A stretch of DNA of 64,000 nt from Scatomonas sp963930955 (GCA_963930955.1 OZ006967.1:1550001-1614000); one strand, 5' to 3'; positions 17,201 to 26,109 are shown, counted from the first letter of the stretch. A program made the numbers and translations. The notes: generated from the letters alone by a model not told the origin.

Positions 17201-17226
17201 ACATTTATACGTTGGAGGTATATACT

Positions 17227-18435
17227 ATGTCTTTAAACAAGAAAACCGTAGATGATATTAATGTAAAGGGCAAAAAAGTCCTGGTAAGATGCGATTTCAA
17301 CGTTCCTCTGAAAGAAGGAAAGATCACCGATGAGAACCGTCTGGTTGCCGCTCTGCCCACCATTAAAAAACTGCTGGCTGACGGCGGAAAAGTCATCCTC
17401 TGCTCCCATCTGGGCAAACCCAAGGGAGAACCCAAACCGGAGCTGTCTCTGGCTCCCGTAGCTGTGCGTCTTAGCGAACTGCTGGGTCAGGAAGTAAAAT
17501 TCGCCGCAGATCCAGAGGTGGTAGGCCCCAATGCCAAAGCAGCCGTAGAGGCTATGAAAGACGGGGACTGTATCCTGCTGGAGAACACCCGTTACCGCGT
17601 AGAGGAAACCAAGAACGGAGAGGCTTTCTCCAAAGAGCTGGCTTCCCTCTGTGATGTATTTGTAAATGACGCTTTCGGTACCGCTCACCGTGCTCACTGC
17701 TCCAACGTAGGTGTAACTCAGTTCGTGGATACCTGCGTGGTAGGCTACCTGATGGAGAAGGAGATCGCTTTCCTGGGCAACGCCGTTGAGAATCCGGTCC
17801 GTCCCTTCGTAGCCATTCTGGGCGGAGCAAAGGTTGCCGACAAGCTGAACGTAATCTCCAATCTGCTGGAGAAATGCGACACCCTGATCATTGGCGGAGG
17901 CATGGCCTTCACCTTCCTGAAAGCCCAGGGCAAAGAAGTCGGAAAATCTCTGGTGGACGACACCAAGCTGGATTACTGCAAAGAGATGATCGAGAAAGCT
18001 GACAAGCTGGGCAAGAAGCTTCTGCTTCCGGTAGACGCGGCTGTAGCAGCTTCCTTCCCGAACCCCATTGACGCAGCCATTGATGTACAGAACGTATCCG
18101 CAGACCAGATCCCGGCAGACATGATGGGCCTGGATATCGGACCCAAGAGCGCCGAGCTGTACGCCGAGGCCGCCAAAACTGCCAAGACCGTTGTATGGAA
18201 CGGACCCATGGGCGTATTCGAGAACCCCACCCTGGCAGCAGGAACCATTGCCGTGGCAAAAGCACTGGCTGAGACTGACGCTACCACCATCATCGGCGGC
18301 GGAGATTCCGCTGCAGCCGTAAACCAGCTGGGCTTCGGCGACAAGATGAGCCACATCTCCACCGGCGGCGGAGCATCCCTGGAATTCCTGGAAGGCAAAG
18401 AACTTCCCGGCGTAGCTGCCGCAAACGATAAGTGA
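17227..18435 (+). CDS. pgk: Phosphoglycerate kinase
   Basis: A 402-residue glycolytic kinase making ATP and 3-phosphoglycerate from 1,3-bisphosphoglycerate. Recognisable segments are VRCDFNVPLKEG, CSHLGKPKGE, FVNDAFGTAHRAH, GGAKVADK and the nucleotide loop GGGDSAAAV near the C terminus. ATG 17227 follows TTGGAGGTATATACT; the in-frame ATG at 17185 lies inside the hairpin region and lacks a site. Its product is also the substrate of serA in this window. Codon use is of the highly expressed type. Confidence 0.97.
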   Translation: MSLNKKTVDDINVKGKKVLVRCDFNVPLKEGKITDENRLVAALPTIKKLLADGGKVILCSHLGKPKGEPKPELSLAPVAVRLSELLGQEVKFAADPEVVGPNAKAAVEAMKDGDCILLENTRYRVEETKNGEAFSKELASLCDVFVNDAFGTAHRAHCSNVGVTQFVDTCVVGYLMEKEIAFLGNAVENPVRPFVAILGGAKVADKLNVISNLLEKCDTLIIGGGMAFTFLKAQGKEVGKSLVDDTKLDYCKEMIEKADKLGKKLLLPVDAAVAASFPNPIDAAIDVQNVSADQIPADMMGLDIGPKSAELYAEAAKTAKTVVWNGPMGVFENPTLAAGTIAVAKALAETDATTIIGGGDSAAAVNQLGFGDKMSHISTGGGASLEFLEGKELPGVAAANDK

Positions 18436-18775
18436 CCGAAAGCAACTTAACGAAAGCGAGCCAAAGGCGAAGCTTGAGTTTAGTGCGAGGTCGTTCCCGA
18501 ACCTTAGCGAAGGCAAGCCGCCAGGCGCAGCATGAGCTTAGTTGAGGGAACAAACTGCCGAAAGCAACTTAACGAAAGCGAGCCGTCAGGCGAAGGCAGA
18601 GCTTAGTGCGAACTTAGTTCTCCGCCCTTAGCGAGGGCAAGCCGTCAGGCGTAGGCCGAGGTTAGGGCCAGGAGAACCCACCCGTCACACTTAGCGAAGG
18701 CAAGCCGTCAGGCGCAGCATGAGCTTAGTTGAGGGAACAAACCGCATAAGTAACTTCATGAAAGAGAGGATAAGA
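18436..18775 (+). repeat. Five-copy structured repeat array between pgk and tpiA
   Basis: The 342-bp gap has no gene. It holds five imperfect copies with cores starting at 18447, 18504, 18569, 18628 and 18691 (spacing 57-65 bp). The shared core is TTAGCGAAGGCAAGCC, then a GCC-GTCA-GGC mini hairpin, then GAGCTTAG. Copies 2 and 5 agree at all but one of about 52 bases, and copies 1 and 3 share about 27 identical leading bases. Copies 2 and 4 are enclosed by arms GTTCCC/GGGAAC and GTTCTCC/GGAGAAC, and their first hairpins are CCTT/AAGG and CCCT/AGGG. These paired changes point to a selected secondary structure. No terminator or promoter is evident inside. Confidence 0.85.
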
Positions 18776-18777
18776 CA

Positions 18778-19530
18778 ATGGCAAGAAAGAAAATTATCGC
18801 AGGCAACTGGAAAATGAACATGACTCCCAGCGAGGCAGTAGCCCTGGTTGAGACCCTGAAGCCCCTGGTACAGAACGACGAGGTGGACGTTGTATTCGGC
18901 GTTCCCGCTATCGATATCGTTCCGGTTGTTGAGGCATGCAAGGGTACCAATATCCAGGTTGCCGCCGAGAATATGTACTATGAGGAAAAAGGCGCTTACA
19001 CCGGCGAAATCGCTCCGGCCATGCTGGTGGACGCAGGAGTTAAATACGTGATCCTGGGCCATTCTGAGAGAAGAGATTACTTCAAGGAGACCAGCGAGGA
19101 TGTGAACAAGAAAGTGCTGAAAGCTTTCGAGCACGGCCTGACTCCGATTATGTGCTGCGGCGAGTCTCTGGAGCAGAGAGAGCAGGGTATCACCATGGAC
19201 TGGATCCGTCAGCAGGTGAAGGTTGGATTCCAGAACGTGACTGCAGAGCAGGCGAAGACCGCTGTTATTGCATATGAGCCGATCTGGGCCATCGGCACCG
19301 GCAAGACTGCTACCAGCCAGCAGGCTGAGGAAGTCTGCAAGGGCATCCGCGAATGCATCGCGGAGATCTATGACACCGATACTGCAGAAGCTATCCGCAT
19401 TCAGTACGGCGGCTCTGTAAACGCAGGAAATGCTGCGGAGCTGTTCGCAATGCCCGACATCGACGGCGGTCTGGTAGGCGGCGCTTCCCTGAAACCGGAT
19501 TTTGGAAAGATTGTTTGCTACAATAAGTAA
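18778..19530 (+). CDS. tpiA: Triosephosphate isomerase
   Basis: A 250-residue TIM-barrel enzyme interconverting dihydroxyacetone phosphate and glyceraldehyde 3-phosphate. The N terminus RKKIIAGNWKMN has the catalytic lysine, ILGHSERRDYF the catalytic histidine, AYEPIWAIGTG the catalytic E167, and the phosphate loop QYGGSVNAGN closes the active site. It starts after the repeat array with GAAAGAGAGG upstream and ends in a long terminator hairpin. Codon bias matches gap and pgk. Confidence 0.97.
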   Translation: MARKKIIAGNWKMNMTPSEAVALVETLKPLVQNDEVDVVFGVPAIDIVPVVEACKGTNIQVAAENMYYEEKGAYTGEIAPAMLVDAGVKYVILGHSERRDYFKETSEDVNKKVLKAFEHGLTPIMCCGESLEQREQGITMDWIRQQVKVGFQNVTAEQAKTAVIAYEPIWAIGTGKTATSQQAEEVCKGIRECIAEIYDTDTAEAIRIQYGGSVNAGNAAELFAMPDIDGGLVGGASLKPDFGKIVCYNK

Positions 19531-19551
19531 ATAGTGTTTTGTCCATGATTT

Positions 19552-19610
19552 CACGGATCCCGGGGAGAAAATCACAACTTGATTTTCACTCCGGGATCCG
19601 CGTGTTTTTT
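19552..19610 (+). terminator. Terminator of tpiA, overlapping the end of the Nudix gene
   Basis: A long stem from CACGGATCCCGG at 19552 to CCGGGATCCGCGTG ending at 19604, with inner arms GAAAATCA/TGATTTTC, followed by TTTTTT (19605-19610). The last 11 codons of the convergent Nudix gene lie within it. Confidence 0.85.
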
Positions 19611-20084
19611 AAGTTCCAGAGGCTTTCCGTCCAGGGCGGCGGAAAGCAGACGGCCGTTTCCATCGTATACCAGCTTTAGAGAAAAGAAAGGCCGGTTCTG
19701 TGCCAGCAGGCGGAAGAAGATCTTATCCCCCTCCCAGATGTTGAGGCTTTCCACCTGATCTATGGAAACCCAGGCCAGTTCCCCCTCATCGCAGGGAATG
19801 AGATCTCCCTGAAAACCATCGGCGGTGAAAAGGGACATATATTCGGTAACCCCGTCCCCGGAGACAAAAGTTACGATCCCCCGGTACCGCCAGGAAGTCA
19901 GGGTATAACCGGTTTCTTCCCGAACCTCCCGAAGAAGACATTCTTCCGGGCTTTCATCTTTCTCGAAATGGCCGCCCACGCCGATCCATTTTTCTTTGTT
20001 CACGTCATTTTTCTTGACGGTCCGGTGCAGCATCAGATATTTTCCATCTTTTTCTATGTAGCAGAGCGTGCTGAGTCCTGTCAT
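19572..20084 (-). CDS. Nudix hydrolase
   Basis: A 170-residue Nudix protein. The complete box G-x5-E-x7-REUxEExGU spans residues 38-60 (GHFEKDESPEEC then LLREVREETGY), so it should hydrolyse a nucleoside diphosphate linked to another group. Its beginning (LCYIEKDGKYLMLHRT) resembles 8-oxo-dGTP diphosphatases of the MutT group, but the substrate cannot be fixed from sequence. It runs against tpiA, and its C-terminal residues are encoded by the tpiA terminator stem. GAGGAGG is placed 5 bases before the start. Confidence 0.88.
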   Translation of the reverse strand: MTGLSTLCYIEKDGKYLMLHRTVKKNDVNKEKWIGVGGHFEKDESPEECLLREVREETGYTLTSWRYRGIVTFVSGDGVTEYMSLFTADGFQGDLIPCDEGELAWVSIDQVESLNIWEGDKIFFRLLAQNRPFFSLKLVYDGNGRLLSAALDGKPLELKKHADPGVKIKL

Positions 20085-20119
20085 AGTGTTCCTCCTCGTT
20101 TGGTGTATCGCCTTTTCTT

Positions 20120-20148
20120 ATTCTGAAGGACGGGGAGGAATTTGTCAA
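20120..20148 (-). promoter_or_regulatory. Promoter of the Nudix gene
   Basis: On the minus strand a perfect TTGACA, 17 bp spacer and a weak -10, CAGAAT. It is back to back with the ppdK promoter. Confidence 0.5.
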
Positions 20149-20167
20149 GAAATTACAAGTTTGGTTC

Positions 20168-20195
20168 TTGACTATGAACTGTTTTATGATACAAT
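20168..20195 (+). promoter_or_regulatory. Promoter of ppdK
   Basis: TTGACT (20168-20173), 16 bp spacer, TACAAT (20190-20195). The leader of about 110 bases contains a GGAATATTCC palindrome near 20250 but no riboswitch that I recognise. Confidence 0.7.
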
Positions 20196-20313
20196 AAATG
20201 TGTGTGCCCGGAAGGCCGCATATGACTATTGTATGTAGGTATTTCACGGAATATTCCGGGAATACTTTACTAATACATATCAACCAATTCTATATTTTAG
20301 GAGGAAACGCAAC

Positions 20314-22947
20314 ATGGCAAACAAATGGGTCTATTTGTTCACTGAAGGCAACGCGAACATGCGTGAGCTTCTCGGTGGAAAAGGCGCAAACCTGGCTGAG
20401 ATGACCAATCTGGGTCTTCCCGTTCCCCAGGGCTTTACCATCACTACAGAGGCTTGTACTCAGTACTATGAGGATGGCAGAAAGATCAACGATGAGATCA
20501 TGGGCCAGATCATGGAATACATCGGCAAGATGGAGGAGATCACCGGCAAGAAATTCGGAGACAAAGAGAACCCGCTGCTGGTATCTGTTCGTTCCGGAGC
20601 AAGAGCTTCCATGCCCGGTATGATGGATACCATCCTGAACCTGGGTCTGAACGAGGACGTTGTGGCGGTACTGTCTGAGAAATCCGGAAATCCCCGCTGG
20701 GCCTGGGATTGCTACAGAAGATTTATCCAGATGTACTCCGACGTTGTTATGGAGGTTGGAAAGAAATACTTCGAGGAACTTATCGACAAGATGAAAGCCG
20801 AGAAGGGTGTTAAGCAGGATGTGGAGCTGACCGCTGATGATCTGAAGACTCTGGCTGAGCAGTTCAAAGCAGAGTACAAAGAGAAGATCGGTTCCGACTT
20901 CCCCTCTGATCCCAAGGAGCAGCTGATGGGCGCCATCAAAGCCGTGTTCCGTTCCTGGGACAACCCCCGTGCCAACGTATACCGTCGTGACAACGATATC
21001 CCCTATTCCTGGGGAACCGCTGTTAACGTACAGATGATGGCATTCGGAAACATGGGCGATGACTGCGGTACCGGTGTTGCGTTCACCAGAGATCCCGCTA
21101 CCGGAAACAAGGGCCTGTTCGGCGAGTTCCTGACCAATGCCCAGGGCGAGGACGTTGTAGCCGGCGTTCGTACCCCCATGCACATTTCCGAGATGGAGCA
21201 GAAGTTCCCGGAAGCTTTCGAGCAGTTCCAGGATGTCTGCAAGAGACTGGAAGCGCATTACAGAGATATGCAGGATATGGAGTTTACCGTTGAGCACGGC
21301 AAGCTGTACATGCTGCAGACCCGTAACGGCAAGAGAACCGCTCAGGCCGCTCTGAAGATCGCCTGCGATCTGGTAGACGAGGGCATGAGAACAGAGGAAG
21401 AAGCGGTTGCCATGATTGATCCCAGAAACCTGGATTCCCTGCTGCATCCCCAGTTTGATGCTGCCGCTCTGAAGGCCGCTGTTCCCATGAGCAAGGCACT
21501 GGGAGCTTCTCCGGGAGCTGCCTGCGGTAAGATCGTATTCTCCGCTGAGGATGCCAAAGAGTGGGCTGCCAGAGGCGAGAAGGTCGTTCTGGTTCGTCTG
21601 GAGACCTCTCCGGAAGATATCGAAGGCATGAAGGCCGCTCAGGGTATCCTGACCGTTCGCGGCGGTATGACCTCCCACGCAGCCGTTGTTGCCCGTGGTA
21701 TGGGTACCTGCTGTGTATCCGGATGCGGCGACATCACCATGGATGAAGAGAATAAGAGATTCACTCTGAACGGCAAAGAGTTCCACGAGGGAGATGCTAT
21801 CTCCATCGACGGCTCTACCGGAAACATCTACGATGGAATCATCCCCACCGTAGACGCTACCATCGCCGGCGAGTTCGGAAGAATCATGGCATGGGCTGAC
21901 AAATACAGAACCATGAAGGTAAGAACCAATGCGGATACTCCGGCTGACGCTAAGAAAGCACGTGAGCTGGGCGCTGAGGGCATCGGCCTCTGCCGTACCG
22001 AGCATATGTTCTTCGAGGGCAACCGTATCGACGCGTTCCGCGAGATGATCTGCTCCGAGACCGTTGAGGAGAGAGAAGCAGCTCTGGAGAAGATCCTGCC
22101 CGAGCAGCAGGGAGACTTCGAGAAGCTGTACGAGGCTCTGGAAGGCAACCCGGTTACCATCCGTTTCCTGGATCCGCCCCTGCATGAGTTCGTTCCCACC
22201 GAGGAAGAAGACATTGCGAAGCTGGCTGAGGCTCAGGGCAAGAGCGTTGACCACATTAAAGCCATCATCGCAAGCCTGCACGAGTTCAACCCCATGATGG
22301 GACATCGTGGATGCCGTCTGGCTGTCACCTATCCGGAGATTGCCAAGATGCAGACCAAGGCTGTAATCCGTGCGGCCATCAACGTGAAGAAGGCTCATCC
22401 GGACTGGGCAATCGAGCCGGAGATCATGATCCCGCTGGTAGGCGATATCAAAGAGCTGAAATACGTGAAGAAATTTGTAGTTGAGACCGCTGACGCTGAG
22501 ATCGCGGCAGCCGGTATCGATATGAAGTACGAAGTAGGAACCATGATCGAGATCCCCAGAGCAGCTCTGACCGCTGACGAGATCGCCAAAGAGGCTGAGT
22601 TCTTCTGCTTCGGAACCAACGACCTGACTCAGATGACCTTCGGCTTCTCCCGTGACGATGCAGGCAAGTTCCTGGATGCTTACTACGATGCCAAGATCTT
22701 TGAGAACGATCCCTTCGCAAAACTGGATCAGGTTGGCGTTGGCCGTCTGATGGAGATGGCTGTGAAGCTTGGAAAACAGGCCAGACCGTCCCTGCACTGC
22801 GGTATCTGCGGCGAGCACGGCGGAGATCCCAGCTCTGTAGAGTTCTGCAACAAGCTGGGTCTGGATTATGTATCCTGCTCCCCCTACCGTGTGCCTATCG
22901 CAAGACTGGCAGCGGCTCAGGCAGCGATCGCTCAGAAAAACGCATAA
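20314..22947 (+). CDS. ppdK: Pyruvate, phosphate dikinase
   Basis: An 877-residue enzyme interconverting pyruvate, ATP and phosphate with phosphoenolpyruvate, AMP and pyrophosphate; in anaerobic Clostridia it works as a pyrophosphate-dependent glycolytic step or in gluconeogenesis. The N-terminal ATP-grasp domain begins KWVYLFTEGNANMRELLGGK, the swivelling phosphohistidine domain has H455 in GGMTSHAAVVARGMG, and the C-terminal barrel ends with the catalytic cysteine motif HCGICGEHGGDP. Full length for the family. Codon use is strongly biased, as in gap, pgk and tpiA. It is monocistronic, with its own promoter and terminator. Confidence 0.97.
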   Translation: MANKWVYLFTEGNANMRELLGGKGANLAEMTNLGLPVPQGFTITTEACTQYYEDGRKINDEIMGQIMEYIGKMEEITGKKFGDKENPLLVSVRSGARASMPGMMDTILNLGLNEDVVAVLSEKSGNPRWAWDCYRRFIQMYSDVVMEVGKKYFEELIDKMKAEKGVKQDVELTADDLKTLAEQFKAEYKEKIGSDFPSDPKEQLMGAIKAVFRSWDNPRANVYRRDNDIPYSWGTAVNVQMMAFGNMGDDCGTGVAFTRDPATGNKGLFGEFLTNAQGEDVVAGVRTPMHISEMEQKFPEAFEQFQDVCKRLEAHYRDMQDMEFTVEHGKLYMLQTRNGKRTAQAALKIACDLVDEGMRTEEEAVAMIDPRNLDSLLHPQFDAAALKAAVPMSKALGASPGAACGKIVFSAEDAKEWAARGEKVVLVRLETSPEDIEGMKAAQGILTVRGGMTSHAAVVARGMGTCCVSGCGDITMDEENKRFTLNGKEFHEGDAISIDGSTGNIYDGIIPTVDATIAGEFGRIMAWADKYRTMKVRTNADTPADAKKARELGAEGIGLCRTEHMFFEGNRIDAFREMICSETVEEREAALEKILPEQQGDFEKLYEALEGNPVTIRFLDPPLHEFVPTEEEDIAKLAEAQGKSVDHIKAIIASLHEFNPMMGHRGCRLAVTYPEIAKMQTKAVIRAAINVKKAHPDWAIEPEIMIPLVGDIKELKYVKKFVVETADAEIAAAGIDMKYEVGTMIEIPRAALTADEIAKEAEFFCFGTNDLTQMTFGFSRDDAGKFLDAYYDAKIFENDPFAKLDQVGVGRLMEMAVKLGKQARPSLHCGICGEHGGDPSSVEFCNKLGLDYVSCSPYRVPIARLAAAQAAIAQKNA

Positions 22948-22961
22948 TTGCGGATACAATC

Positions 22962-22997
22962 ACAGCGCTCTGTTCTTTGGAACAGGGCGCTGTTTTA
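22962..22997 (+). terminator. Terminator of ppdK
   Basis: Arms ACAGCGCTCTGTTC (22962-22975) and GAACAGGGCGCTGT (22980-22993) with a 4-base loop, then TTTAAT. Confidence 0.85.
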
Positions 22998-23032
22998 ATA
23001 AACAAAACTCTGAAGGCAAGGAGAGATAAAAC

Positions 23033-24511
23033 ATGGCGCAGAGGTATGATGTGCTGATCGTTGGGGCCGGGGTAATCGGATGCGCGGTGGCCCGGGAACT
23101 TTCCCGTTACAGACTGTCTGTTTGTGTGGCGGAAAAGGGGCCGGACATCTGTATGGAAACCAGCAACCGGAATTCGGCTGTGCTCCATGCAGGATATAAT
23201 AATAAGCCGGGCTCTTCCATGGCCAGATTCTGTGTAGAAGGGAACCGCTGTTTTGACAAACTGGCGGAAGAACTGGATATTCCTTATAAGCGGACGGGAA
23301 AATTAGTGGTAGGTTTTACCGAAGAGGATATGAGGGCGCTGCGGGAACTGAAAGCCCGGGGGGAGGAAAACGGCATCCGGGGAATGAAAATTGTGGGCCG
23401 GGATTTTATTGCTCAGAAGGCTCCGCTGGTCCAGGGAAACTTTGCCCTCTGGTCTCCCACTACAGCGATTCTTAATCCTTTTCAATATACCTTTGGCCTG
23501 GCAGAAAATGCGGCGGAAAACGGGGTGGATTTTTTCTGCGGCAGAGAAGTCACAGGGATTTCTCTGGAAGAGGATGGCGTGTATACAGTTATAACAGAAA
23601 AAGGTATATTGAGAAGCCGGTGGATCATTAACTGCGCCGGCTTGCATGCGGACAAAATTTCCGCTATGCTGGGAATAGACGAATATACGGTTTATCCCTG
23701 CCGGGGGGAGTATTTTGTTCTGGATAAAAGACTGAAGGATACCCTTCCCCTGCCGGTCTATCCGGTTCCTAATTATAAAACGGGAGGCCTGGGAATTCAT
23801 CTGACGCCGACTCTGGAGGGGAATATTCTTGTAGGGCCCAGTACGGAGTACATCAGCAGCCGCAGCGACTATTCTGCCACAAGAGAGATCATGGATCTGC
23901 TGATCCGGGAAGGCAGCCGTATTTATCCCTATCTGAAACAGGAATTTTTTATCCGTAATTTTGCCGGAATCCGTCCCAAGCTGTCGCCTAAAGAAGTGGG
24001 AGGCTATCACGATTTCGTAATAGAGCGGCGGGCGGATACGGCACCCCGGGCAATAAATCTTGTGGGGATTGAATCCCCGGGACTTACCAGCGCGGTCCCC
24101 ATTGCCCGGCAGGTGGTAAGGCTGATGATGGAAGGAGAGGATCTGCAGGAAAAACCGGATTTTCAGCCTTTCAGAAAGCGTTTTCCCAGTTTCCGGGATA
24201 AATCTCCGGAGGAGCAGGCAGCCATGATCCGGGAGAATCCGGATTACGGGGAGGTGATCTGCCGCTGCGAAACTATAACCAAGGCGGAAGTTCTCCATGC
24301 GATCAACGGCGTCCTGGGGGCGGAAACGGTAACCGGAGTGAAGTACCGCTGCCGCGCAATGATGGGCCGGTGTCAGGGAGGATACTGCCAGATGCGGATT
24401 ACAGAACTGCTGATGCAGGAGAAGGGGATCCGGCCGGAAAACCTGCTCTATGAGCGGCAGGGATCCTACGTCTTTACAGGGGAGGTGCGGGAAAATGAAA
24501 GCAATTCATAA
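23033..24511 (+). CDS. GlpA-like FAD-dependent oxidoreductase with BFD-type [2Fe-2S] domain
   Basis: A 492-residue DAO-fold flavoprotein. The FAD-binding motif VLIVGAGVIGCAVARELS is at the N terminus, and TSNRNSAVLHAGYNNKPGS resembles the substrate region of glycerol-3-phosphate and L-2-hydroxyglutarate oxidases. The C-terminal ~90 residues carry the bacterioferritin-associated-ferredoxin-like cluster motif CRCE...CRAMMGRCQGGYC. This architecture is that of anaerobic glycerol-3-phosphate dehydrogenase GlpA. It overlaps the next flavoprotein gene by 17 bp. Glycerol 3-phosphate is the best guess for substrate; another 2-hydroxyacid is possible. Confidence 0.82.
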   Translation: MAQRYDVLIVGAGVIGCAVARELSRYRLSVCVAEKGPDICMETSNRNSAVLHAGYNNKPGSSMARFCVEGNRCFDKLAEELDIPYKRTGKLVVGFTEEDMRALRELKARGEENGIRGMKIVGRDFIAQKAPLVQGNFALWSPTTAILNPFQYTFGLAENAAENGVDFFCGREVTGISLEEDGVYTVITEKGILRSRWIINCAGLHADKISAMLGIDEYTVYPCRGEYFVLDKRLKDTLPLPVYPVPNYKTGGLGIHLTPTLEGNILVGPSTEYISSRSDYSATREIMDLLIREGSRIYPYLKQEFFIRNFAGIRPKLSPKEVGGYHDFVIERRADTAPRAINLVGIESPGLTSAVPIARQVVRLMMEGEDLQEKPDFQPFRKRFPSFRDKSPEEQAAMIRENPDYGEVICRCETITKAEVLHAINGVLGAETVTGVKYRCRAMMGRCQGGYCQMRITELLMQEKGIRPENLLYERQGSYVFTGEVRENESNS

Positions 24512-25736
24512 GCAGGCAGTGATCCTGGGCGGCGGGCCCGGGGGCCTGGCAGCGGCTGTGGAACTGCAGAAAAAAGGAATCCGGGATCTGCTGATCCTGG
24601 AGAGGGAGCATCATCTGGGCGGGATCCTCAGACAGTGTATTCACGATGGTTTTGGACTCGCCCGGTTCGGGGAGAGTCTGTCAGGACCGGAATACGCCCG
24701 GCGCTTTGCGGATGAAGTTTTTAAAAGAAGGATTCCGGCAGCCACGGATACCACGGTCATCGGCCTTGACAGCAGCAGAACCATTACCGCTGTTTCCCGG
24801 GAAGGGCTGAAGCAGTATCAGGCAGATGCGGTTATACTGACTATGGGATGCAGAGAGAGGACCCGGGGAGCCCTCTCGATTCCCGGGGAGCGTCCTTCCG
24901 GCGTGTTTACTGCCGGAGTAGCGCAGTCGTATATGAATCTGAAAAATAAAAAAATCGGAAACAGGGCAGTGATCCTGGGCTCCGGGGATATCGGCATGAT
25001 CATGGCCAGGCGTCTGACCCTGGAAGGCGTCAGGGTAGACGCGGTCTTTGAGATCCAGCCCTATGCCAGCGGACTGCCCCGGAACGTGGAGCAATGTCTG
25101 AATGATTACGGGATTCCTCTCTATCTCAGCCATACGGTAACAAAGATTCTGGGATCCCGGCGTCTGGAAGGGGTGGAGGTCAGCCGGGTAGACGAGAATC
25201 TGAAACCGATTTCCGGAACGGAAAAAGTGTTTCCCTGCGATACCCTGATTCTGTCCGTGGGCCTGATCCCTGAAAATGAGCTGTCCCGGATGGCCGGCGT
25301 AGAACTGGATCCCAGGACCAAGGGGGCCGTGGTGGATGAGTTTTATCAGACCAGCGTTCCCGGGATTTTTGCCGCGGGAAATGTACTTCACGTCCATGAT
25401 CTGGTGGACTTTGTTTCCCTGGAGGCGGAGCGCCTGGCGGATTCTGCGGCAAGATTTCTGGAGAAGGGGCTGCCGGAGGCGAAAATCTCTGTGGAAACCG
25501 GCGGACTGATCGGCTATACAGTACCCCAGAAAATAACAGGGCAGCAGGATGTAACCCTGTCTTTTAGGCCCCGGCGGCCCCGGAAGAATGGCTGGGTAGA
25601 AATCCGGCAGAATGAGACCTGCCTGGTAAAGAAAAAATATCAAAGGCTTCTGCCGGCGGAAATGGAAACTATAATTCTGCCAAGGGAGAAGCTGCTTTCG
25701 GACTCTGCAATAAAGGTGGTGACCCGTGATGAATAA
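24495..25736 (+). CDS. GlpB-like/sarcosine-oxidase-alpha-like FAD oxidoreductase
   Basis: A 413-residue pyridine-nucleotide-disulfide-type flavoprotein. A first dinucleotide motif AVILGGGPGGLAAAVEL binds FAD and a second, AVILGSGDIGMIMARRL near residue 158, would bind NAD(P). GCRERTRGA is typical of the partner subunits found next to GlpA-like proteins. ATG 24495 has GGAGGTGCGGG upstream and overlaps the previous gene; the upstream in-frame ATG at 24450 does not. It most likely forms a complex with its neighbour and passes electrons between that subunit and a pyridine nucleotide. Confidence 0.8.
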   Translation: MKAIHKQAVILGGGPGGLAAAVELQKKGIRDLLILEREHHLGGILRQCIHDGFGLARFGESLSGPEYARRFADEVFKRRIPAATDTTVIGLDSSRTITAVSREGLKQYQADAVILTMGCRERTRGALSIPGERPSGVFTAGVAQSYMNLKNKKIGNRAVILGSGDIGMIMARRLTLEGVRVDAVFEIQPYASGLPRNVEQCLNDYGIPLYLSHTVTKILGSRRLEGVEVSRVDENLKPISGTEKVFPCDTLILSVGLIPENELSRMAGVELDPRTKGAVVDEFYQTSVPGIFAAGNVLHVHDLVDFVSLEAERLADSAARFLEKGLPEAKISVETGGLIGYTVPQKITGQQDVTLSFRPRRPRKNGWVEIRQNETCLVKKKYQRLLPAEMETIILPREKLLSDSAIKVVTRDE

Positions 25737-26106
25737 AAGATATATCTGTATTCTCTGTCCCAATGGCTGTGAGATAGAAGTACAGTTTGAGAAGTCGGAA
25801 ATTCTTTCTGTGTCCGGGAACAAATGCCCAAAAGGGAAGGAATATGCGGAACAGGAAATCCGGAATCCTCTGCGCAGTCTTACCTCCTCGGTGCTGGTGG
25901 AAGGAGGGGAGATGCCCCTGTGCAGCGTCCGCCTTACAGCGCCCATCCCCAAGGGGCGGATCTTTGATGTAATGGAAGAAATCCGCAAATACAGAGTCAC
26001 CGCGCCTGTCAAAGCGGGGCAAGTGCTGATTCCCAATGTTCTGGGACTTGGCAGCCATGTGATTGCTACAAGGAATGTAAAAAAAGAAAAAAATGGATTT
26101 TCATGA
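25729..26106 (+). CDS. DUF1667 protein, third subunit of the GlpAB-like operon
   Basis: A 125-residue protein of family DUF1667. Cysteines in CILCPNGC and NKCPKG suggest an iron-sulfur or zinc site, reminiscent of the N terminus of molybdopterin oxidoreductases. It is nearly always found with the two flavoproteins upstream and is presumed to be a small electron-transfer subunit; this is known from gene neighbourhood rather than biochemistry. It overlaps the upstream gene by 8 bp; GTG 25726 is an alternative start directly before ATG 25729. Confidence 0.85.
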   Translation: MNKRYICILCPNGCEIEVQFEKSEILSVSGNKCPKGKEYAEQEIRNPLRSLTSSVLVEGGEMPLCSVRLTAPIPKGRIFDVMEEIRKYRVTAPVKAGQVLIPNVLGLGSHVIATRNVKKEKNGFS

Positions 26107-26109
26107 GAA

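Noticed and set aside
18436..18775. CRISPR array in the pgk-tpiA gap
   Set aside because: Units are imperfect, spacers are not unique but part of the repeat, and no cas genes are present.
20195..20314. Riboswitch in the ppdK leader
   Set aside because: The leader is long, but only a short GGAATATTCC palindrome is visible and no known aptamer core can be drawn.
20290..22959. 889-codon open frame antisense to ppdK
   Set aside because: It mirrors ppdK exactly, lacks a ribosome site and family motifs, and arises from the strong codon bias of ppdK.
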